A stretch of 12,248 nt of DNA from Pseudomonadota bacterium (lineage in GTDB: Bacteria > Myxococcota > Myxococcia > Myxococcales > Vulgatibacteraceae), in NCBI GenBank assembly GCA_023436385.1, contig JAEZJH010000325.1, positions 1 to 12,248 of the forward strand, read 5' to 3'. This document shows positions 1 to 5,604 of this stretch, piece by piece. Below the pieces are notes generated by a model, which saw only the letters and a list, made by a program, of their open reading frames with translations, was not told where the DNA came from and did no database searches. How positions within the stretch are numbered: position 1 is the stretch's first letter; each line of letters opens with the position of its first letter. A program made the position numbers and the translations under genes.

Positions 1-267
1 TGCGCCGCCTCGCTCCTGGTCGAGGGGATCGTCGAGGTGGCGGTGCTCGGCGCGCCGGGGCCCGACCGCGACGCGCTCCTCGCCGCCGCCCGCCGGGGCT
101 TCCACCCGGAGATCGTCGCCTTCGCCGCCGACCGGCCGGTGGGTCCGGCCCTGGCCGGTCGCGGTCCGGTGGCCGGCCAGGCGGCGGCGTACGTCTGCCG
201 GGCCTTCGCCTGTGAGGCCCCGCGTACCGATCCCGGTGAGCTGGCCCGGGCGTTGGGGGTGCCGTGA
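1..267 (+). CDS. YyaL/DUF255 thioredoxin-domain protein, C-terminal end (5' end outside window)
   Basis: The frame is open from base 1 to the TGA at 265-267 and gives the last 88 residues of a longer protein. The tail contains AAAYVCRAFACEAPRTDPGE followed by a final 'LARAL'. This closely resembles the characteristic C-terminus of the YyaL / SSP411 family (N-terminal DUF255 thioredoxin-like domain followed by an alpha/alpha-barrel resembling glycosidases), where the pattern is A-Y-V-C-x-x-x-C-x-x-P-x-T-D-P. The two Cys of the C-x3-C pair are present. The preceding stretch (VAVLGAPG...ALLAAARRGFHPEIVAFAA) fits the Rossmann-like end of the family. The biochemical role is not established. Only the C-terminal part is visible, so the thioredoxin domain cannot be checked. 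The stop codon overlaps the start of the next gene, which suggests co-translation. Confidence 0.8.
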   Translation, partial: CAASLLVEGIVEVAVLGAPGPDRDALLAAARRGFHPEIVAFAADRPVGPALAGRGPVAGQAAAYVCRAFACEAPRTDPGELARALGVP

Positions 268-524
268 AGCGAGGCGTACTCCCGGCGCTCCTCGGCGCCG
301 CCGCCCTCCTCGTCGCCGGCTGCGCCGACGACTGCGAGAAGGCCTGCGGCAAGCTCGACTTCTGCAACCAGCTCCTCACCATGGATGTGTTCGGTTGTGT
401 CGACGCCTGCGACCGGGCCGACGGCGGGGCGGTCACTCCCTGCGCCGAATGTCTCGACGGGACGAGCTGCCACGGGATCGCCGGCGGCGGCTGCGGGACC
501 GCCTGCGAGACCTTCGAGCGCTGA
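264..524 (+). CDS. Small cysteine-rich lipoprotein
   Basis: An 86-residue protein with a lipoprotein signal: positive MKR, a hydrophobic stretch at residues 4-17, and a lipobox LVAGC with the lipidated Cys at residue 20. The mature part is short and contains ten more Cys (24, 28, 34, 45, 49, 60, 63, 69, 77, 81), largely in C-x3-C or C-x2-C pairs. This looks like a small disulfide-bonded domain on the periplasmic or outer face of the envelope. The GTG start at 264-266 overlaps the TGA of the upstream YyaL-type gene (GTGA), so the two are probably one transcriptional unit. I chose this start because it gives the complete signal peptide. The function is unknown. Similar Cys-rich mini-lipoproteins are common in myxobacteria, but I cannot name a characterised homologue. 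Confidence 0.75.
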   Translation: MKRGVLPALLGAAALLVAGCADDCEKACGKLDFCNQLLTMDVFGCVDACDRADGGAVTPCAECLDGTSCHGIAGGGCGTACETFER

Positions 525-616
525 CCCACGCCACGGCCGGCCGCCGTCCCCGGGGAAGCCGAAACCGCCCTTCCGGGCGCCGCCCACAGGCCCACGGTGG
601 AACGCCGTCGAGCCCC

Positions 617-645
617 TTGGGAAGCCCCTCCAATCGCGATAGGTT
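617..645 (+). promoter_or_regulatory. Candidate promoter for argC-argB
   Basis: TTGGGA (617-622) and TAGGTT (640-645) are separated by 17 bases and match the sigma-70 consensus at four and three positions. The expected start point near 652 would put the 655-676 hairpin at the very 5' end of the leader. The match is weak and is offered because it is the best-spaced pair in the 171-base gap between the lipoprotein gene and argC. Confidence 0.25.
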
Positions 646-654
646 TCGCCATCT

Positions 655-676
655 TCCCGGCCCCGCCGGGCCGGGA
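655..676 (+). promoter_or_regulatory. Perfect hairpin in the argC leader
   Basis: CCCGGCCC (656-663) and GGGCCGGG (668-675) pair perfectly around a four-base loop CGCC, and one outer T-A pair (655/676) extends the stem to nine base pairs. It ends seven bases before the GGAGGG Shine-Dalgarno (683-688) of argC. No run of T follows, so it is unlikely to be a terminator. An mRNA-stability or translation-control element is possible. Confidence 0.4.
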
Positions 677-695
677 CGAAACGGAGGGTTACCTC

Positions 696-1745
696 GTGGC
701 GAACAAGGTCAAGGTCGCGCTCATCGGCGGAACCGGTTACGGCGGCGCGGAGATCCTGCGCCGGCTCCTCTTCCACCCGGGCGTCGAGGTGGTGCGGGTC
801 ACCGCCGCCGACAACATCGGCAAGAAGGTGAGCGACGTCCACTTCAACCTGGCGGGAGTCACCGACCTCGTCTTCGAGGAGATGCCGGCCAAGGAGGCCG
901 CCAAGGGCGTCGACGTCGTCTTCATGGCGCTGCCCCACAAGGTCACCGCCAAGGTGGCGATGGAGCTCTTCGACACCGGCGTGAAGATCGTCGACATGTC
1001 CGGCGACTTCCGGCTCGAGAACGTCGACGAGTACCGGAAGTTCTACGCGGAGCACCCCTGCCCGGAGATGCTCGGCAACTACGTCTACGGCATGCCGGAG
1101 CTGTTCCGCGACCAGCTCCGCACCGCGCGGTACGTCGCCTCGCCGGGTTGCTTCGCCACCGCGATCGCCATGGGCCTGATCCCGCTGGCCAAGGCGGGCC
1201 TCCTCGCCGGCCCGATCCGCACCGTGGCGGCCACCGGCTCGTCCGGTTCGGGCGCGGCGCCGCAGCTGGGCACGCACCACCCGCTCCGCGCCAGCAACAT
1301 GAAGACCTACAAGACGCTGACCCACCAGCACGTCCCGGAGATCGTCCAGACGCTCAAGAAGGCGGGCGGCAAGGAGATGTCCCTCGAGTTCGTGCCGGTC
1401 TCGGCGCCGCTGCCCCGGGGTATCTTCGCCTCGAGCTTCGTCGACGTGCCGGAGCACGTGACCAAGGACGTGATCGCCGACGCCTTCAAGAAGGCCTACG
1501 CCGGCGAGCCGTTCATCCGCATCACCAGCGGCCGGCAGCCCGAGGTGATCGCGGTCTACGGGTCGAACTACGTCGAGGTCGGCTTCGCCGTCTCCGAGCC
1601 GTTCGCGGGCCGCCGCTCCGTGGTCTGCTTCTCCGCCATCGACAACCTGGTGAAGGGCGGCGCCGGCCAGTCGGTCCAGGCCTTCAACGTGATGATGGGC
1701 TTCGAGGAGGCGGAGAGCCTCCGCCAGCCGGGGCAGTGGCCGTGA
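696..1745 (+). CDS. argC: N-acetyl-gamma-glutamyl-phosphate reductase
   Basis: A cytoplasmic enzyme of arginine synthesis: NADPH-dependent reduction of N-acetylglutamyl-5-phosphate to the semialdehyde. The start is the GTG at 696, preceded by GGAGGG at 683-688 with seven-base spacing; it gives 349 residues, the usual ArgC length. The frame is open further upstream to an ATG at 597, but that would add 33 residues lacking family character. The N-terminus has the nucleotide-binding glycine motif GGTGYGGAE, and the catalytic Cys lies in SPGCFATA (Cys152). Also present are SGSGAAP, GTHHPLR and LTHQHVPEI, the substrate and catalytic-His segment of long-form ArgC. The GTG of argB overlaps the stop codon (GTGA at 1742-1745), indicating translational coupling to the kinase that acts one step earlier. 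Confidence 0.96.
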   Translation: MANKVKVALIGGTGYGGAEILRRLLFHPGVEVVRVTAADNIGKKVSDVHFNLAGVTDLVFEEMPAKEAAKGVDVVFMALPHKVTAKVAMELFDTGVKIVDMSGDFRLENVDEYRKFYAEHPCPEMLGNYVYGMPELFRDQLRTARYVASPGCFATAIAMGLIPLAKAGLLAGPIRTVAATGSSGSGAAPQLGTHHPLRASNMKTYKTLTHQHVPEIVQTLKKAGGKEMSLEFVPVSAPLPRGIFASSFVDVPEHVTKDVIADAFKKAYAGEPFIRITSGRQPEVIAVYGSNYVEVGFAVSEPFAGRRSVVCFSAIDNLVKGGAGQSVQAFNVMMGFEEAESLRQPGQWP

Positions 1746-2584
1746 GCGCCAACCTCGCCTCGTTCCGCGGCCAGTGGTTCGTCGTCAAGATCGGCGGCGA
1801 GCTGGTGAGGCCGGGTGGCCTCGACGGCGTCGCCGAGGCGGTGCGGGCCTTCGCCGAGGCCGGCGTCAAGGTCTGCGTCGTCCACGGCGGCGGGCCCCAG
1901 GCCACCGCCCTCACCGAGCGGCTCGGCCTCGCCCCGGTGAAGATCGCCGGCCGCCGGGTCACCGACGAGAAGGTGCTGCAGGTGATGAAGATGACGCTCG
2001 CCGGCGAGGTGAGCGTCGACGTCGTCGCCGAGCTGCGCCGCCTGGGCGTCAACGCGGTGGGCCTCCACGGCATCTCCGGCCATCTGATCCACTCCACCCG
2101 CCGCCCGCCGAAGAAGATCACCGGCGGGCCGCCGGAGCCGGTGGACCTGGGCCTGGTCGGCGATGTCCACGCCATCAACGTGCACCTCCTCGACACGCTC
2201 GCGGCCGCGGGCTACGTCCCGGCGGTGGCCTCGATCGGCGGCGACGACGAGGGCGGCGTCTTCAACATCAACGCCGACGTGGTGGCCTCGAAGCTGGCCG
2301 CCAAGGTGGGCGCGGCGAAGCTGCTGCTCGTCTCCGGCGTCCCCGGGGTGATGAAGGACCCGAAGGACCCGGCCACCCGGATCCCGATGCTGACCCCGGT
2401 CACCGCCAAGGAGAACATCGACGGCGGCGTGATCACCGGCGGGATGATCCCCAAGGTCGAGGAGGCCCTCGACGGTCTCGAGGCCGGGATCGGCGCCGTC
2501 CACGTCTGCGGCTCGACGCCCGGCTCGGTGCTCTCCGAGGCGATCGAGCCCGGTTCGAGCGGGACCGCGTTCCTGCCCGCGTAG
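1742..2584 (+). CDS. argB: Acetylglutamate kinase
   Basis: Phosphorylates N-acetyl-L-glutamate with ATP, the second step of arginine synthesis; cytoplasmic amino-acid-kinase fold. The GTG start at 1742 overlaps the argC stop and gives 280 residues, within the normal range. The frame stays open far upstream across argC, but that part is a shadow. Motifs are in family order: VKIGGE with Lys16 (phosphate binding), HGGGPQ at 48-53 (substrate glycine loop), RRVTDEKVL at 71-79, INADVVASKL around Asn175, and GGMIPKVEEAL with Lys238 (ATP-phosphate contact). The adjacent argC argues against the related LysW-aminoadipate kinase. The N-terminus lacks the long extra helix of many arginine-inhibited ArgB enzymes, so feedback control cannot be predicted from sequence alone. 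A strong hairpin follows 22 bases after the stop. Confidence 0.96.
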   Translation: MSANLASFRGQWFVVKIGGELVRPGGLDGVAEAVRAFAEAGVKVCVVHGGGPQATALTERLGLAPVKIAGRRVTDEKVLQVMKMTLAGEVSVDVVAELRRLGVNAVGLHGISGHLIHSTRRPPKKITGGPPEPVDLGLVGDVHAINVHLLDTLAAAGYVPAVASIGGDDEGGVFNINADVVASKLAAKVGAAKLLLVSGVPGVMKDPKDPATRIPMLTPVTAKENIDGGVITGGMIPKVEEALDGLEAGIGAVHVCGSTPGSVLSEAIEPGSSGTAFLPA

Positions 2585-2606
2585 CCACCGGCCGCTGCTG
2601 GTCCTG

Positions 2607-2646
2607 CCGCCCTCCCTCGCCGCGAGCCCGCGGCGGAGGAGGGCGG
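2607..2646. terminator. Strong hairpin between convergent genes (probable bidirectional terminator)
   Basis: Arms 2607-2624 and 2629-2646 form an 18-position stem with one mismatch and one G-T wobble around the four-base loop AGCC. It lies between the argB stop (2584) and the end of the convergent minus-strand lipoprotein frame (2660). Only two T follow on the plus strand and there is no T run on the minus strand, so termination would rely on stem strength. Confidence 0.6.
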
Positions 2647-2659
2647 TTCCAATACGGCG

Positions 2660-3025
2660 CTATGGAGCTACAAGGTGCCCATCGTCCTTGATGTATTGGC
2701 ATCCGAAGACCGTGCCGAGCGACCGGACCCCCTGCTCCGCCGGGTCGCCCACCAGGAGGATCTCCTGGTTCCCGAACACGGCCGACTGTCCCGCGCAGAA
2801 GACTCTGACGCTAACCCGGTTGCGGCCGGCGACCGAATCCGCTCCGCCGAAGGCACCGATCTGCATGCGGAGGGGGGCCTCCGCCTTCCAGAAGGTCGAG
2901 GGGCCGAGCGGGAGCGTGAAGCCGCTCGAGGTGGGCTCGACCACGTAACGCGGATCGGACCAATGGGCGAAGACCTCCGGATCGGCTCCGGCGTCGAGAG
3001 ACAGGGCGCCGAGGTGCAGCGGGCT
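2660..3025 (-). pseudogene. Post-stop continuation of the choice-of-anchor-D lipoprotein gene
   Basis: In exactly the same frame as the upstream lipoprotein CDS, the sequence after the TAG at 3026-3028 stays open for 121 codons to a TAG at 2660-2662. The codons end mostly in G or C, as in the gene proper. The translation runs SPLHLGALSLDAGADPEVFA, then FTLPLGPSTFWKAEAPLRMQ, then RVSVRVFCAGQSAVFG, and ends near FGCQYIKDDGHLVAP. This resembles the final beta-rich domain seen at the C-terminus of related myxobacterial surface proteins (the 'x-V-x-V-x-x-Y...A-x-V-R-V-x-x-x-G' pattern). It has no Shine-Dalgarno or sensible start of its own. I therefore read it as the severed 3' end of the same gene, either lost through a nonsense mutation or reached by readthrough. 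An assembly error is also possible. Confidence 0.6.
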
Positions 3026-5356
3026 CTAATCCGCCCCCAGCTCGATCCAGACTCCCGGCGGCGGACGGGCGTGCACCCAGCTGATACAATGCCCGATCGA
3101 ACCGTCCTCGGCGGTAGCGGTGAGCAGGAGCGCGTAGGCGCCGCTGACGTCCGGCGTGAACGAGGACGCACAGCCGGGCGCCGGCGCAGCCGCCCGGGAG
3201 ATCTGCGGGCTCGCGACCACGTCCCAACTGCAGTCGCCCCGAGTTCCCGGCGGAGTGCCCGGGTTCACGGATAGCGCGACGGAGCTGGGCAGCGACAAAT
3301 CGACGCTGTCGTGGCAGCTCGGCCAGAGCGGCTCGCAGACCGCGCACGGCTCGAGCACGCCGACACCCGCCATATCGACGAGCATCGCCTCGGGATACTC
3401 GTCGATCCAGAGTTCCAGCCAGGCATAGAGCGGTCCTGCCAGCCGCGGGGCGAAGGTCCCCTCGAGGTCCAACCGGGCGTTCGAACGCAGCTCGAAGGGC
3501 AGTTGCGCCGCGAGCCTGACCCCGAAGGAAGCATCGTCGTCGCCCAAGACGGTTGGATTGGCAGGGTAGACGAAGTCGCTGCGGGCGACCCGGACGCGGC
3601 GGACGTAATGCGACACGTCGCTTCGATTGACCAGTGCGGCAGACCGGATCGCGACCTCACCCAAGGCCGCGCTCCCGAAGTCGAGCGGGCGCGGGTCGAA
3701 TTCCAACTCGATGTCGGCGGCGAAGCCCGACGCATCAGAGTAGGGCCGACCCCAGAGGTGAAGGCGCGCTCGACTCACCTCCGGTGTGGGAGCTGCCGCG
3801 AAGAAGGAGACGCGCATCGGTGTCGACTCACCCGGCTCGAGGGTGGTGCCGTCCAGGGGACCGGCGACGATCTTGAACTCGGCCCAGGAGTCGAGCGGCT
3901 CGAGGTCCAGTCCCCAAAACGTGCACGGCCCCCAGCCGGTATTCCGGAAAATCATCTCGCGCGTGTGGACCACCCCCACCTTCACCAGACCGAACCGTAG
4001 CTGCCCAGCGTCGTAGATCAATTGGCAGCCGGCTTGGTCGATCACCGGCGCCGAGAGTGGGACCTCGAGGCGCGACTGTCCCAACGACGAGGTCTCGAGG
4101 ATCAGGGTGGCGGTCGCGGTGCCGACCCGCTGGCCGACATGCGCCACGGTCAGCTCGACGCCGGAGGGCGTGATCGCCGCGGGGAGGGGCCCGGCCATCA
4201 CCTCGAATTCGGCAGCGTCGGGGCCCTCGACGCGGGCGGCCAGGAGCTGGGTCTCCTCGGGCTGGCCGAGGTTGGCGAGTCGGGCGGTCACCTCGCGGCG
4301 CTGGCGGGCGAATCCCTCCGGGAAAACGAGGGGATCCGGCTCCACCGCGAGGAGGGCGCTGCCGCCGTGGCCCCTCAGTTCGACGCTCGCGTACATTTGG
4401 TCGAGCTGACCCCGGACGACGAGCTTGCCGCGCAGCTCTCCAAGTTCCCGCGGCGCGAAACGCACCGCGACGTCCGTGCTCTCGCCGGGGCCGAGTTCGA
4501 GCGCACCCGGTCCATCCGGGAGCGAGAACGCCGCATCTCCTTCGAATACCAGCTTGATGGTGACCGGGGACTTCGCGTCGTTCCGGAGCCGGGTGATCCG
4601 TTCGCTGCTCGAGCCAGGTGAGACCACGCCGAAGTCGAGGTTACCCGGGTGCGCGGTGATGGGGCTTGCCACGGCCGTTCCGAGCAGCCGGACCGACGTC
4701 ACCGCGCACTCCGCGCAGGCGGCGACGTGGAGCCGGGCCAGGAAAACGCCCTCGACCCGGGGCCGAAACTCCAGCTGCAGGCGGGCCCGCCCGCCGGAGG
4801 CGATCGAGCGGACATCCTGGGCGATCGAGTAGACGTCCAGGTCGTCAGCGGCGATCGCCGTCCGTACGTCGTCGGCCTCGAGGTCCGCCGCGTTCTCGAT
4901 CTCGAACGGCAGCGTCCGAGAGGTGTCGACATCGACCTCGCCGAAGTCGAGGACCTCTGCCATCCGGAGATCGGGCGGGACGCCCGAGCCGGCCACCTCC
5001 ACGACGTACTCCCGCTCCTCGCTCCTCAGGATCACGTCGCCGCCGAAGGCGGCTTCGACGCCCGGGGAGAACACCAGCTCGAAGTGCTTCCGCTCGCCGG
5101 GGCCGAGTTCCACGAACTGTGAGATCCCCGCGAAGCCTTCGGGGACGTCCGCGAGCGCCAGCGTGACGGCGGTCCGGCCCCGATTCACGAGCTCGAGCGA
5201 TTCGATGTTCCAGGACCCCACCCAGCGCGGCCCGAAGTCGAGCCGCGCCGGACCGACGTCGACCAACTCCTCCTCCTGTCTCGTGTCGGAGCCGGACGAG
5301 CACGACGCGACCAGCAGGGCGGCGATCAGCAGGCGGGGACGGACGGGCCAGGGCAT
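3026..5356 (-). CDS. Choice-of-anchor-D (ASH/HYDIN-like) repeat lipoprotein, ends at an internal amber codon
   Basis: A 776-residue secreted lipoprotein: MPWPVRPR, hydrophobic residues 9-17, lipobox LVASC with Cys19. The mature chain is a string of about six beta-sandwich modules, each opening with the LDFGxVxxG...L-x-N-x-G signature of choice-of-anchor-D/ASH domains: LDFGPRWVGS near residue 39, LDFGEVDVDT near 136, LDFGVVSPGS near 240, an LVFPEG variant near 342, LRFGLVKVG near 450 and LDFGSAALGE near 560. A Cys-containing segment (CAVCEPLWPSC) and a PKD-like region (CSWDVV...SGAYALLLTA) follow. The ATG at 5354-5356 has GGAGG four bases upstream (5361-5365). Such proteins are common in myxobacteria, usually without assigned function; extracellular adhesion or scaffolding is an inference. 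The TAG at 3026-3028 falls inside the last domain, and the same frame continues to 2660. Confidence 0.82.
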   Translation of the reverse strand: MPWPVRPRLLIAALLVASCSSGSDTRQEEELVDVGPARLDFGPRWVGSWNIESLELVNRGRTAVTLALADVPEGFAGISQFVELGPGERKHFELVFSPGVEAAFGGDVILRSEEREYVVEVAGSGVPPDLRMAEVLDFGEVDVDTSRTLPFEIENAADLEADDVRTAIAADDLDVYSIAQDVRSIASGGRARLQLEFRPRVEGVFLARLHVAACAECAVTSVRLLGTAVASPITAHPGNLDFGVVSPGSSSERITRLRNDAKSPVTIKLVFEGDAAFSLPDGPGALELGPGESTDVAVRFAPRELGELRGKLVVRGQLDQMYASVELRGHGGSALLAVEPDPLVFPEGFARQRREVTARLANLGQPEETQLLAARVEGPDAAEFEVMAGPLPAAITPSGVELTVAHVGQRVGTATATLILETSSLGQSRLEVPLSAPVIDQAGCQLIYDAGQLRFGLVKVGVVHTREMIFRNTGWGPCTFWGLDLEPLDSWAEFKIVAGPLDGTTLEPGESTPMRVSFFAAAPTPEVSRARLHLWGRPYSDASGFAADIELEFDPRPLDFGSAALGEVAIRSAALVNRSDVSHYVRRVRVARSDFVYPANPTVLGDDDASFGVRLAAQLPFELRSNARLDLEGTFAPRLAGPLYAWLELWIDEYPEAMLVDMAGVGVLEPCAVCEPLWPSCHDSVDLSLPSSVALSVNPGTPPGTRGDCSWDVVASPQISRAAAPAPGCASSFTPDVSGAYALLLTATAEDGSIGHCISWVHARPPPGVWIELGAD

Positions 5357-5370
5357 GGTGCCTCCGCGGG

Positions 5371-5389
5371 GCCCCGCCGCCGCCGGGGC
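5371..5389 (-). promoter_or_regulatory. GC hairpin in the leader of the choice-of-anchor-D gene
   Basis: GCCCCG (5371-5376) pairs with CGGGGC (5384-5389) around a seven-base GCC-repeat loop, ending just before the GGAGG ribosome-binding site at 5361-5365. It would lie in the 5' untranslated leader if the TACAAT box at 5422-5427 is used. It may only reflect high GC content. Confidence 0.25.
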
Positions 5390-5421
5390 GGGGGACGTGG
5401 TGCGAGGCCCAGGGTGAGCTG

Positions 5422-5427
5422 ATTGTA
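5422..5427 (-). promoter_or_regulatory. Candidate -10 box for the choice-of-anchor-D gene
   Basis: TACAAT on the minus strand matches five of six positions of the sigma-70 -10 consensus in otherwise very GC-rich sequence, 65 bases upstream of the ATG. No convincing -35 element lies at 16-18 bases, so an activator or another sigma factor may be needed. The remainder of the 5357-5604 gap holds only the leader hairpin and the terminator of the upstream gene. Confidence 0.35.
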
Positions 5428-5544
5428 CCTTCGCGTCGCGGGAGCGAGGCCGTTTACGGGGCGGACCACGGCAGCTATCGCCGCACGGTCGGGACGGTGC
5501 ACCGACGGGACTGCCAGGCCCCCGGGCGAGCGCGCAGGAACGCG

Positions 5545-5580
5545 GACGCCCCGCTCGCCGGGAAGGCGGAGCGGGGCGTC
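5545..5580 (-). terminator. Terminator-like hairpin after the beta-propeller gene
   Basis: GACGCCCCGCTC (5545-5556) and GAGCGGGGCGTC (5569-5580) are perfect 12-base inverted repeats, with possible further pairing of GCC/GGC inside the 12-base loop. The hairpin lies 24 bases downstream of the minus-strand TAA at 5605-5607. No real T run follows on the minus strand. Confidence 0.6.
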
Positions 5581-5604
5581 GGAGTCAACCGCGGATGGCT
5601 CTAT

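Noticed and set aside
566..579. CGCCC-TTCC-GGGCG hairpin after the Cys-rich lipoprotein gene as a terminator
   Set aside because: The stem has only five pairs and no T run follows; stems of this size are frequent by chance at this GC content.
212..1741. Long upstream in-frame extension of argB through argC
   Set aside because: The translation before 1742 is Arg/Gly-rich shadow sequence. ArgB similarity starts at the GTG at 1742, and argC is clearly encoded in another frame.
3026..3028. Pyrrolysine insertion at the in-frame TAG
   Set aside because: Nothing in the window supports it: there are no pyl genes and no similarity to methylamine methyltransferases, and other genes here use ordinary stops. 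A point mutation or sequencing error is simpler.
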